DNA from: Ancylostoma caninum
Lineage: Eukaryota; Nematoda; Chromadorea; Rhabditida; Ancylostomatidae
Length of the DNA stretch: 64,000 nucleotides
NCBI GenBank assembly: GCA_037903475.1
Contig: JBAJFG010000041.1
Span: forward strand, 372,001-436,000
Direction: 5' to 3'
Shown here: positions 37,501 to 48,600 of the stretch, piece after piece
Numbering within the stretch: the stretch's first letter is position 1
How the letters are laid out: each line of letters opens with the position of its first letter
Translations under genes and position numbers: made by a program
The notes under the pieces: model-generated
What the model saw: only the letters and a program-made list of their open reading frames with translations
Databases searched by the model: none
What the model was told of the DNA's origin: nothing

Positions 37501-40500
37501 GGAGCGTCTGCCCATCAAAACAAAAGCCACCCATAACCGCGGGCTTGCCTACGTACCTGACCCTACCATTGAATCCGAACGGTCGGTCCTTTCTCCTGAT
37601 TGGAATGTCATAGAGTTCCCGGGCTAGGAGATAGTGGAAGAGATGGCTTGTGAAGAAGAAAGGTCAGCGTTCAATCTTTGAGGATGTCATTAGAGAAAGC
37701 TCGGAAGAACGTACCGCAAAATCACGGATAGTCCGCATTGATGAAGTACTCCAAGCGGCTGAAGTGTTCTTGGGACCGAATAAAAATCGAATACTTTTGT
37801 TATATTAATTAACAATTTAGGAAACGATTCAAAAACCCAAATATTCAAGAGTGAGAAAGTCCTTAAGCTCTTCTTCTTACTCGTACAGCAATACATACAT
37901 TAGCATCTAATATTGGAACATTGGAATTTTCAATTTTTTCGAAATATTCGATATTCGAAAGCAAAAGTATTCGGTTTCGAATAACTGAAATTTCGGGTGT
38001 ATCATCGTGAGGGAAAACGAGGCGGAGACTTCCCGCCCATTACGATCAACTCGTCCTCGGTCGCATTCAAATTTTGCATGGTCAAGTATAGCGGAATCGC
38101 GCGCGAAGGGAACAAGACAACCGATCTGGGCGGGAGCAGGATTTGAACGAACCAATCGCAGAACCGTATCACGCCCCGTTTTCCCTCACGATAATACATA
38201 CCCGAAATTTCGAATGTTCCAACATCGGAGATCAATATAGTGTTTTACGAAAGAGGAGAAGAGCTTTAGGGCTCTCTCATTTTCAAACACCTAGATGTTC
38301 AATTCGTTTCGTATATTGGTAATTAAAGAAACAAAATTGTTCGATTTTTGTTCGGTCCCAAGTACAGTCTGAGGTCTGTGATCCACGTCAAAGGAGAAGA
38401 CATCGAGTGAGACCAACCTTTTCCCTATAAGATAGCAAACAACTGTTTCGCTACAAGATAGCAAATAATTCCCGGAGGGGTCGTCCGCGATTGCACTTTT
38501 ATATTTTTATATAGGTACGATATTTATGCGCCAATCTGTAAAAAAGTGGTTTTCTGTTTCTGTTAGTACTATTTTTTCCAGGGTATTGAGCAGTGTCGGT
38601 TGGCTTGCGGCGGCCACGGATACTCGCTAGCATCTGCCTTTCCGGAAATTTACGCCTACTCGGTTGGTGGCTGCACGTATGAGGGCGAAAATATAGTAAT
38701 GCTGCTTCAAGTTGCCAGGTGGGTACGATGATAACACTCTACTCGACTTCGACCTTTGAGAGCTGACTGCAGGTTCCTAATGAAAGCTGCTGAGGAGGTC
38801 CGAGGCGGGAAAGCACGATTGGCGACAATTTGCGACTATATTGCCAAACCTGATTCGGTTCGCTCTTGTATGTCGAGATTTGACACTTATTCCGACGAAC
38901 ATATTGTGCACGACTTTGAGCATGTCGCCAGAAACCAGGTGTGGACACAATTCTAAGAACCTGACTGGTTATCGCTTCACGGCACTAATTCGGGAAGAGT
39001 GAACACACTGCTGCTTATAGGTGTTCCGGGCTTATGACATACTGAAACGACACCAACAAGACTCGTCACCCGAAGAAGGGTGGAACCGCGCATCTGTGGA
39101 ACTATGCAAGGCTTCGAGGGTAAGCATAAATCAGTCGCCGTTCCAGAGCACAGAATATGAACTGGATAGGGGAGAACAAGAATTGAAAGTTGCGAATGCA
39201 GCAAAAGAACTTTTGATAAGTTACTACTGCAGTTCATTCTTTTGGCTAACTGAAACTAAAACCAGAAAACAAGAAATGTTGTTCATGCCTCTTGGACATT
39301 TTGTTTTCCGTGTTTTAGATGCATGTCCGTCTCTATCTCGTACGCAATTTCCTGGAAAAGGTGGCAACAGCCCCAGAAACATCGCTTAGAGAGCCATTGA
39401 CGAATCTCACAAGACTTTATGTCTTTGATTTGATAACCGCTTGTCAAGGAGAGTTTATGAAGGTAAGAAATAGATTAGTCCAGATTGTTTTTGCTACGTA
39501 TTTTATCCTTGTAGTTTTTTTCTTTCCTAAGCTTCTTTTTTCCCATGATTCAGGGAGGTTTCATGTCGGAAACGCAAGCAGATGCAGTAAGAGAGGGAAT
39601 ATATCGATGTTTGGAACGGCTTCGACCGAATGCCGTCTCTTTAGTTGACAGTTGGGATTTCGACGATGCCGAGCTACACTCAGTCAGTGAAAAAATTGTC
39701 AATAATGCAGCAGATATTATGTTAGCAATTATATCCTAAAGGTGCTTGGGCGTCGTGATGGCAATGTCTACCCAGCACTTCTCGAATGGGCTCAAAAAAG
39801 TCAGCTGAACAGAACTGAGGTGAGGAAGTTGTTGCATCGTGTCTAGATCTAAACCCTCCAAGTTTGTCTCGCGGACGAATGCAAATGACAATAACAAAAA
39901 TCAGAAAAGTTGGGGAATGAAAATGAGCTAACGATATGTGAGAAACTTGGGTATATGGTCTATTTCACTGAGAAGGATAGTTGGGGATACACTAGCGAGA
40001 AAAAACGTGGGGAAGTACGCACGGGTATCCAGGCCTGTGCCGCTAGCAAAAATGGGGTCTTCGCCGCTTTGGGGACCCAGATGGGAAATAAAATTTATTT
40101 AAAATATATATATCAGTGGTGGACGCAGAAAGTGGGCGGGAGGTGGGGGGGGGGGGGCGTGGGAAAAAAGTGGGCGAGAAATCCACAAAAACATGCTGCT
40201 GCCTTCCATGCGCGTGATCCTTTACGTCAGTGGGTCCCGCAGCGAGCATACCAGCTGCGTTCGTGCACAAATGAGCGAGTCTAAGTGAATTTGCTCGAGC
40301 GGGCACTGAAGCACTGAAACGTCAACACTGACACTAGCGCCTACGGTCTACGGCAATACTTCTGCGGGTAGGTGACAATTCTTAGTGCTTTTTATTCAGT
40401 GTTATGATTCCCTAACGACCTTCTAAAGTTTATCCGAAACGACGAGTCCCCTCAGCCGGCGGGAAACGTCATGGTGGCGCGCCTCCGGCGCGGCCGTCTT

Positions 40501-41119
40501 GGGAGCGTATGTCAAATTGATCAGCTCTTAAGATCAACTCCGCCACGCTCAATCGGCAAAAGGTAGGTTTTCTTTGTTTTTATCCAATGTTGTAGTTTTT
40601 TTGAATATATCAGCACATATCAGGCCGTTGCCCGTTTGAGGATGCTTTGAACGTTTCTTTTTTACTTGAATGTGTTTTTTCGTCGTTTTTCTCTGGGTGG
40701 CCATAGTAGAATCCAAAAAAAACACATTCAAATAGAAAGGAAACGTTCAAAACGGCCTCAACAAGCAACGGCTGATATGATGATATATTCGAGAAAGAAA
40801 CCACAACAATGAATAGAAACAAAGAAAAACCCACCTTTTTGCCGACTGAGAGTGGCGGCGTTGATCTCCAACAGCTGATCAACTTGACGTACGCTGCCAA
40901 GACGGCCGCGCCGCAGGCGCGCCGCCACGATGTTTGCCGCCGGCTGAGGAGACTCGTCGTTTCGGATAGGCTGTACACGGTAAACAATTTGCATACTTCA
41001 GAAGTGAAAATTTCCGTGACTGCTGCATTTATGTTGAAAAATAATTTATGTTGCAGGTGCTGCCGACATTTGATAAGTACCTCGGGCCGATGATGAAAGA
41101 AGGGCGATCAAAGCTTTAG
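28589..41119 (+). CDS. acox-1: Peroxisomal acyl-CoA oxidase, 17 exons
   Basis: Exons: 28589-28708, 29264-29371, 29437-29510, 33224-33384, 33467-33557, 33640-33776, 33897-34012, 34096-34265, 34368-34485, 34540-34638, 38582-38718, 38773-38938, 39021-39119, 39319-39462, 39554-39682, 39742-39819, 41057-41119. All introns are GT-AG and all phases match. The sum is 2,010 nt (669 residues), the usual family length. Landmarks seen: QPGDNPD near the N-terminus, the FAD-site segment [45 protein letters not shown] [10 protein letters not shown], and CTYEGEN with the catalytic glutamate at about residue 432. The C-terminus is RSKL, a PTS1 peroxisome signal. The enzyme oxidises acyl-CoA to trans-2-enoyl-CoA, passing electrons from FAD to oxygen to make peroxide. 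In C. elegans this family shortens ascaroside side chains. It matches the worm ACOX-1/ACOX1 group; the exact paralogue is inferred. Introns 3, 10 and 16 are 3.7, 3.9 and 1.2 kb and full of repeats. Confidence 0.96.
30060..30390. repeat. Fold-back element in acox intron 3
   Basis: The reverse complement of gttacttcaattacgaattc (30,069-30,088) matches the region ctgaattggtagttgaagta (30,360-30,379), with pairing arms of about 60 bases. The centre carries a TTCGAA block. Same family as 37,774-38,369. Confidence 0.65.
31785..32321 (+). other. 178-codon open frame in acox intron 3
   Basis: One of the longest open frames not explained by a simple repeat. The translation is Ser/Phe/Lys-rich, with no signal peptide, transmembrane segment or recognised domain. 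The opposite strand is also open for 92 codons over the same bases. It may be a transposon remnant or chance; there is no promoter or splice support. Confidence 0.2.
32727..32826. repeat. Short hairpin repeat in acox intron 3
   Basis: tgtaaagtgatttcaaaaat and aaattactctacaat form the outer arms around a G/C-homopolymer loop. The left half recurs at 55,988-56,036. Confidence 0.65.
34681..35147. mobile_element. Long fold-back element, 467 bp, acox intron 10
   Basis: aagtccttacgcgcaatcgg at the left is mirrored by ccgattgcgcataaggactt at the right. Pairing continues inward through gggccgcgcc-type GC-rich stretches to a loop near 34,915, where gaccggacggccccgc faces gcggggccgtccggtc. Arms are about 200 bases each. 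It starts 43 bases after the exon 10 donor. Confidence 0.9.
37120..37690 (+). pseudogene. DDE transposase remnant, Tc1/mariner superfamily-like
   Basis: Broken frames give [27 protein letters not shown], a [13 protein letters not shown] box and SPDWNVIEF, in the order expected for the second and third catalytic Asp regions of a Tc1-type transposase. It lies in acox intron 10. Frameshifts show it is dead. The subfamily is not assigned. Confidence 0.6.
37774..38369. mobile_element. Nested fold-back elements in acox intron 10
   Basis: The outer arms pair: ttgggaccgaataaaaatcg at 37,774 against cgatttttgttcggtcccaa ending near 38,369. Inside sits a separate 225-bp element, 37,987-38,211, with its own arms: gaaatttcgggtgtatcatc and the inverse ending acccgaaatttc. 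The outer family also occurs at 30,060-30,390. Confidence 0.8.
40431..40968. mobile_element. Long fold-back element, 538 bp, acox intron 16
   Basis: tatccgaaacgacgagtccc (40,431) is mirrored by gactcgtcgtttcggata (ending 40,968). Pairing covers the GC-rich ggcgcgcc stretch, the aaaggtaggttttctttg stretch and an inner pair around aaacgttcaaa, so almost the whole element folds back. It ends 88 bases before the last coding exon. Confidence 0.9.
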
Positions 41120-43400
41120 ACTGCGAATCATTTATGAGTGAAAAAGCAATAAACAAATAAATATTTATTTAGCCCTTATCATTGCTCACATTGTGACCCT
41201 TCATATAAAAGTTAGAGATAGAATAGAACCCTAGAGATATCTAGGCTGGTTTGGACTGGCAAGAAGAATGTATTACGTATGTGAAAAGTTTCGGGACAGT
41301 TGGTGATAATTCACTGTTTAACATAACTTTGCTCCTTGTGGTTGCGACATCATGCAACAGTTTTCATTTGTGCTGTTAGCCTGAAACGTCTGTTACATAC
41401 ACCACTTTTGGCTCGGATTTTAGTCACAACATTGCTGTGTTTCGGGTACAAGACCAATGCTATGCGCTGTGAGTTAAATCGCGGAATTTTGCATAGAGTT
41501 GAAATCCAAACGGACTCATACCACAGTAAGGCGTTTGTGGAGGGCATCGTTTCCAAAATTCCAGAGGCCCACGGGCTTTTAAGAATTCTAAGCGGATATG
41601 AGAGCTTAAAAAATGCTCTACATGCTTGTCAGCAGTGTGACCTTCAACAAGGCATCCGGAAAGAGCAGGTTGAGTCAGACCCAGTGGAAAATGGGCAGGG
41701 CACTAAGGAGGAATTAGCCAACCATCACCCGTCACTTGAAGAAAATCGGTATAAATGGGAAAATAAGTAGCGTTCTGCATTTTGCGTGAGATGAATCAAG
41801 AACACCAACGTCCACATTTACACGTCTGTCGATAATCGACCTACAGGTATCTCAACAACTCATTTCTTCGAAGGGTTGGGGGGGGCCGTCGTATGGCGCG
41901 ATTCTTCGGGTGGCACTATGGTCATGCTGAATCTGGGGAGCTACTACCACCCGAATACGGTCACGCGTCGCGGTTTGCCTAGATCTGCCAGAAGCAACTC
42001 GTCCATCCAACCATCATCCGACCGTGGAGAAGAATGTTGAACTAGTGGTACTATTAGTTTTTAGAATATACGGATGAACGAAGGTTTCGAACATCAAGCT
42101 TATCCGAATATAGTCTGTTCAAGGGGGAAGACAGTTGGGTAAAAGCCGCAGAGAAGAAGAGGGCGGGAAAGTGCGCAGAGATTGGAGAGAGTGCAGAGAA
42201 AAACAGACACTGTGCACAAATACTCGACTATCATCGCTGGCGAAACAGACTACACCCAAGTGAATGTACTGTCGAAACAAAGAAATTTTTACAGAAGCCT
42301 ACTCTGTTCGGACCTGTTACTCTAGATCTAGTGGATAATTGAATTACCCAAACTTGCGAACTTGCGGCTTTCTGAAGTTCTTGTGATGTATAGTGGCGCT
42401 AGGAATGACCCCTATTAAATAATCTCCATGTTCTCTCTTCATAGAGCCTGGGCATTATATAGCAATATTACTTATGCTTCTGTGCCTCACGTCATTACAT
42501 AGAGGCATCTGCAAGTCTATACGCTCTCTTCTACTTCAGGATGATGGCGGAGAGGTAGACGAGCTGTTCTGTCAAGCTGATCCAGCCAAACCTCGACGCG
42601 TGACCGTAATCGGGTGGTAGTAACGCGCCTCAGACTCAGCCTGTGTATAGCGCCATCGGAAGAATCGTGCCATACGACCTACACCCGAAGGGTTGTTACT
42701 GTTGATAGAAATTGGGTCATGTTCGACAATAGGAGGAGGTTCTCCCAGGATCTTCGCTCCAGCGACCAACTCAAAAAATGGGCAAACCATTAGTACACCC
42801 TTGAGAAATTTTTTTCCACTTTTTTGGTCAGAAACTTGGGTCGTCTACAACGATTTTTTTTCAGACGGATGCATGTTACTCGCCAAATACTATGCTCTTT
42901 TGTACAAGGTAGTCAAGAGAAACTCTCAAATTCAAGGCCAACACAAGCGAACTTACGTGGTTCGCTAAGGAATAACACGTACCAGCCTGTTGCAGTGGCA
43001 ACCATATCAAGAACTGCCCATTTTTTGATTCGAAATTTCAACCCACCCTTCATTACTCCATCCATGGACCTAACCGCAACGGACCTTTATGAGCTTCCAC
43101 GCCTCTACATCTGCTGTAAAGCTTTTAATCAACAGACCCTTCTCGAGAACGATGTACACTACTAACTTGTCAAATTTTAAGCTTCTGAAAGAACCTTTTC
43201 TCTACCATGTTAACATGCATGACATGCAACATTACGCAGATGACAATGCTTTTCGATTTGAATAAAACTGCTGACACTGAGCTTAGTTATGGCGGTTTAA
43301 AAAATTAGGCACAAGTGCCCCGGAACTTTTGCACGCATCTAATACATACAAAAAATTTCATTGTTAGCGACCATTGAGATCTGTGGGGCTTGCGCAACTA
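41120..43400. other. Intergenic, no recognised gene
   Basis: Holds a 144-codon open frame (41,336-41,770, +) whose first in-frame ATG is at 41,462. Its Lys/Glu-rich C-terminal half has no recognised domain. The rest shows only short frames. Confidence 0.4.
41148..41153 (+). terminator. acox-1: Poly(A) signal of acox
   Basis: AATAAA 29 bases after the TAG of the last oxidase exon, followed by an A/T-rich tract. Confidence 0.75.
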
Positions 43401-44679
43401 TTAGGTTGTTGCGAAATTAATTGCCGAAATGGACCCTTCATTCAAAGTGTTGTAACTCGGCTCAAAAACCACCTTCTTCATGGGTTTAGCAATCTTCGAC
43501 TTGGTAGATCCTCCCCGACAATTTAGTGAGGATTTCACTCCTCTACGGCGTAAAATGAGATCACAAGAATTCGTAAACTTTTGAAAGGCGATTTCAGCAT
43601 GCTCTAGATCAACAATCCGCTGCTGTCGCAGGATTCTATCTGGAGCAAGGAAAAATGAAATACAGTAGCACAATAGTCTGAGGAATAAGTGCATTGAATG
43701 AGAACCTCAATGCTTCACTACACCAGTTTTTGCCGGGTGATTTTGCAATGTGTGGTTTAACGCTACCTTGGAGCAGGGGAAAACCAGCATTTGTTCACCA
43801 CTGCCGACCACATCTATAGCAGATTTACAGACCTCAACTTGAAATTACAATAATAGGACTCTACTCTCAACGTTGGACTAGATTGTAGAAAGGTGCAGTC
43901 AATCACACTTACAGCACCACCAAACTCCTGACGTAACCTCCCTGGAGAGAAGATCTGGCTTGGGAAATTTAAGAAAAGTGAAATCGTTTCCACCCATACC
44001 AATTCACATTTCTTGTTATTGTACAGAAACAGAGCTTCGTGCGCAGTAGTCACATGGTCTAGAAATCAGTCGTTTTGGGACGGAAAAACTGAGTTGGAAA
44101 AGCGTCACATCAGGTAAGACGCTGGTAATCAGTCAGATCGTGTGTTGTTCACGCCCGCACTTTTTTTTTACCCTGTTGATTGAAGTCAGATATATTGAAA
44201 CTGTAGTGTAGTGAGCTTCCACCCCTGCTCTCATTATCCAGATGGTAAGATCCGGTTTAGGTTCCACGGCTGTCCTGAAATCCTGGTCGTCTAGCGACAT
44301 CCCAAGACCACGACCATGGTTGCATTGGAATTTCAAATCGTAAAAAGAGAACTTTGCGAACCCCAACTCCACTGTCCTTTTGGAAGGCGATTCCAAGCGA
44401 AAACAAACGCACGATTACCGCATACCTCCGACGAAGAGTGATCGAGTTTGAAGTCATCAACCATAATCACCCGAAAATCGCTTCGGCTCATTATTTGTTG
44501 GTGACTTCATAAAAATCCTCAGGAAGGAGCTAGCCAGAATATTCAAGCAGCATTTGAAAGAGGAGGAAAACCTCTACAAGAGGGCTACATAAGCAGGGCT
44601 TAAGTTGCTCAAATTGGACAGAAGAAATAATTTTAGTTAAGCATACCCCAAAACGGCAATTATTTTCGCAACAACCTGA
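43401..44679 (-). mobile_element. Mariner element, 1,279 bp, dead transposase
   Basis: ttaggttgttgcgaaattaa at 43,401 and the inverse ending cgcaacaacctga at 44,679 are terminal repeats of about 26 bases, with TA on both sides, as expected for mariner insertion. The length is the typical 1.28 kb. The minus strand opens with MSRSDFRVIMVDDFKLDHSS from the ATG at 44,491, then shows ALFLYNNKKCELVWV and FPSQIFSPG, but several frameshifts and stops break it. Confidence 0.9.
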
Positions 44680-45629
44680 TATTTTGGTTGTTTCACGATA
44701 TCTCGAAGAAGTGAGCATTCGTGCTGATTCTTTAGTCTAGCACGGTCTGGGCGGAGTTGATCGTGGGAAGGTTTACTCCATTGCTTTTCGTGACAGAATT
44801 GACAGAAACCGGTTTTCATAGAGAAGCCATATCACGATGTGCTCCTTTATCAGGAGTCATGGCTGCACACAGTGAGTTATCTCGAAACAAGACTGGGCCT
44901 CTAACCGCACCACAAAATCTATTTCGCCCTTCTATGATCCTAAACTTTCCTAACTCGTGAGGTGAAGGTATGCGGTCCTCCTACACCCCGATCACTCCGC
45001 TGATTCACGTTGATGGAAGCCATTTAGAGGCCAACGAGTCTGCTTCTGGCTATAAATTTGTCCAGCCCCTCAAGGCAGCATTTAAATGGGCACGAAACCA
45101 ACTTATTGTTGCTAACTGTAGCCTTGCTTCATAAGCGACTAAGAGCATGCATCAAGGCAGAAGGGCATAACTTCAAGCAGCTTCCTATTTAATAATAGAT
45201 GATAGAAGGCTCCGCCGAAGGCGACTCCCCGGAACGCAGGTGAAAAAAATTGTCACCAACTTTGTGCTCTTCAGAAAAATATTATTATAATAAAATACTA
45301 CAGGGTACACAACGAAATCCATCGAGAGTCGTACATTCCACTTACTAAATCTATTAACAAGCATTGGTTTTAGCCGAGACGCGGTGGTCTGAAACCCTCT
45401 CAAAATCTAAAGACGGTTTTGCATAAATGAAATATAATTTTAACACACCACTTTTTAAATATTGCATATGTAACTTCCACAATACGATGACACAACTGTG
45501 AATAAATCGTCTTCCTTTCTGTACTACACAACCAGCTCATTTCCATTTCGTGAGGAAAAAAATTGAAAAAATCATTGTCAGACGTTTCGCTTAATAATCA
45601 TTAGACGAAGCAACAGTTCAGGGCTTAAC

Positions 45630-48600
45630 TCAAAGTAAGCCATCTTCAGCCTGTAGAACCGTTCGCTGCGGTGAGCTTGCAGTTGCTGTTTGAGCTGTTC
45701 CATTTCCTTGTTGAGTAGCATGCTCGTACGAAGGTGGAGCCTCCAGAACGTTCACAGAATTTGTAGCAGTGGAGCTATTCTGCACGTTAAGATCGCCTGG
45801 ACCAAATACGATGATGATGCCAGGATGTTGTAATTTCTAAAAGAGGAAAAAAAGCTAAAGACAACCAACAAAATGAGATCAGTCAGTAATAACAATTTCA
45901 CGTACGCTTTTCTCAGCCACGCGCAGTTCCAAATCGTGGATCTGACGCTTTTCAAGATAATTTCTGCACCTGAATATGTTGACAGATAGGTAACAACCAA
46001 TGAAATAATTCTACGAATACATTGAAGTCAACGCGATCAAGCGGTTGAGCATAAAAAATGCGTCAATTTTATGGAGCAGAGGTAAAACACTAAGGAGGTA
46101 AGGTTTTCTTTAAAAGACTGAGGAGATAATGTTTTCTTTCAATAGGCTTTACCTAACACGAAACGCGCATCATTTATGCCCCGATAAGGCTGATTTGCAT
46201 CGTTTGTTGCCGAGGTAGGAATCACGTCTGATCACATCACCTTAAGAACGAAGAAAGCATTCCTGGCGTGACATTGTAAAAATTTGAACGAAGTCAACGC
46301 AACGTATGAAGAGGACGCGTTCCATAGGGGTATATTACTCAATTAGAGGAAATTTCCGGAACGCATTCACACGGCAAACTTGGGACTCCAGCCAACGGGT
46401 AAACTAGGAAAAAAACCAGATCAATGCTTTTGTTAATGTTGTCCTATTGAGTAACATTTTCAGCGAAAGTTAATGAGTGCATGCGCTTGAGTACACAGAA
46501 GAAGCCCATCTCACTACGGAATGCGCACAAAACCCCGCTTTTCTACCTTCATTGATAGCTACATTCTAATGTCGATATTTCACGGGAAAATGTGAGATTA
46601 CGCTAGTTTTTGAACGCTTTTCGACGCTAATGTCCACAGACACTGTTCTCCGAGTAACTTAACAAAATTCAATACGCTAGTTTTTGAACGCTTTTCGACG
46701 CTAATGTCCACAGACACTCTTCTCCGAGTAACTTAACAAAATTCAACTTTTTAATGAGTGCGCTTAAAGAAGAAGCTCGTCATGACGGAATCCAATTACT
46801 GAGGATAACTATGAACAGGGTCAAGCATGACTATGGGAAAACCGACCCTCAATATGACCCCCCTATTCCCTCGTCCAACCCCCACCTTTTCACGACCCCC
46901 CCTATTCCCTCGTCCAACTCCCAACTTTTCACGACCCCCGCCCCCCCCCCCTTCCCCCCCCCCTTCTGCCCCCGCATATTTTCTTTGTACACTGAGCAGT
47001 TTCAAGGAAGAAAACACAAACGAAACACATTAAAAGCCCAAAATTGGAACTGAAACAATCCTGAAGTTGATATTCATCCTTTCTAATCCGATCGGACCAG
47101 ACAGCGAGCAAGAACGATCACTTCATGACATGTCAAAACAGGATTGATTGGCAGCGCATGCGTGAAGTCGGTTGCAGCGCTGGCATTTGAGCGCTCACGG
47201 GTTCGATTCCCGGCTCCTCCAAGAAATTTTTGCACGGGTCGGAACTGCTTCAGAAATTAGTGTGGAGTAGAGAGGATGGAAAGATTTGAAAATGAAGTAA
47301 GGGAAGCGGAATCGATCGATTACACATGCGAGAATTCGCCTACAAGGGACGCCAGTTTGTGAAAAACTAGGGTCACTTACACCTCGTAGTGAGGTTCTCT
47401 GACTCAAAATCAGCAAGTGCTTTTCTACGTGTCCATAGAGGACGATCTGCTCTATCTTTAGCCAGAGTTTTTGGGAGCTCGATGGGAAACCGATGGGAAA
47501 TTTGGCGAATTTCCCTTCGATTTCCCACCTAAATTGCGGAAAAACGAGCAAACTTCGTGGAGACAGATTCTGTACTCAAATGGGAAATTTCCTCAACTAA
47601 AACTCATAGAAGAAAAGTTTTCGTGATATCTGCAAATTGCTTCTCAGTGATCTCGCAAACAAATTTACTCCATTTTCCCTATCTGTTCAAATTGCGAGAT
47701 TTTCCCTTCTTCAACTCCCATCAAGAGAGTTTGCCTTTTACCGAAGTTTCACTACCTTCACGTAATAGAACTCCAAGTAATGATTCTTCATTCCCATTAT
47801 CGCACCCCAATAATCGCTCCTGCTTGCGTGAGTTAGATGGGAAATTTCCCCTCGGAGACCCGAAAATTTGAAACATTTCCCATCGAGCTCCCAAAAGCAT
47901 ATGAAGTTCTAGAAAATTGAAACTGGCAAAAGATAGAGCTGATCGTCTTTTGCGGACATGTAGAAAAGCATTTGCTGATTTCGAGTCAGAGAACTTCAGC
48001 ACGAAATCTAAGTCACCCACTTTTCCACATTCTGACGGGCCCAGCAGGCGAGTCCTCGCATGTGCAATCGATTGATCTGGCTACACACACCCTATTTTCC
48101 AACATTTCCACCCTCTTTACTCCACACTTGATTCTGAAGTGATTCCTACCAAAGCAAAAATCTATTGAAAGCGCCGGGAATCGAAACCGCGGGTGCACCG
48201 AAGCCGTTTTCTCTCATACGTAACCAACCAGTCCTGCTTTAACTCGATATGACGTGATCGTTCTTGGGCGGAACGTCATTTGTCATGTCATAAAACAATC
48301 TGAATTTACATTCAATGGTCAAGCCACCCCCCTACGTACCCCACCCACACCTCTCTATTGCACCCCCCCCCCTTCCCAGCCCCTTCCCATACGACCCCCT
48401 CATGGGAAATTCTCATCAGACGCTTGACCCTGACTATGAACCAGCCGTTTATCTTCTACACAAGAGGTACGGCAACGACCACAACTAATTAGACCTTTAT
48501 AATCGTGGTTGGAAAACATAAGTGCAGATAACTCGGGAAGGAAGCTATTAGAAATAACAATCTCGAGCGCAGCGCAGGTGGGAAAATTGATCGACTGTGT

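Noticed and set aside
47151..47225. Possible tRNA gene with gggttcgattccc
   Set aside because: No matching 5' acceptor strand. It is part of a fold-back whose other arm holds the inverse copy.
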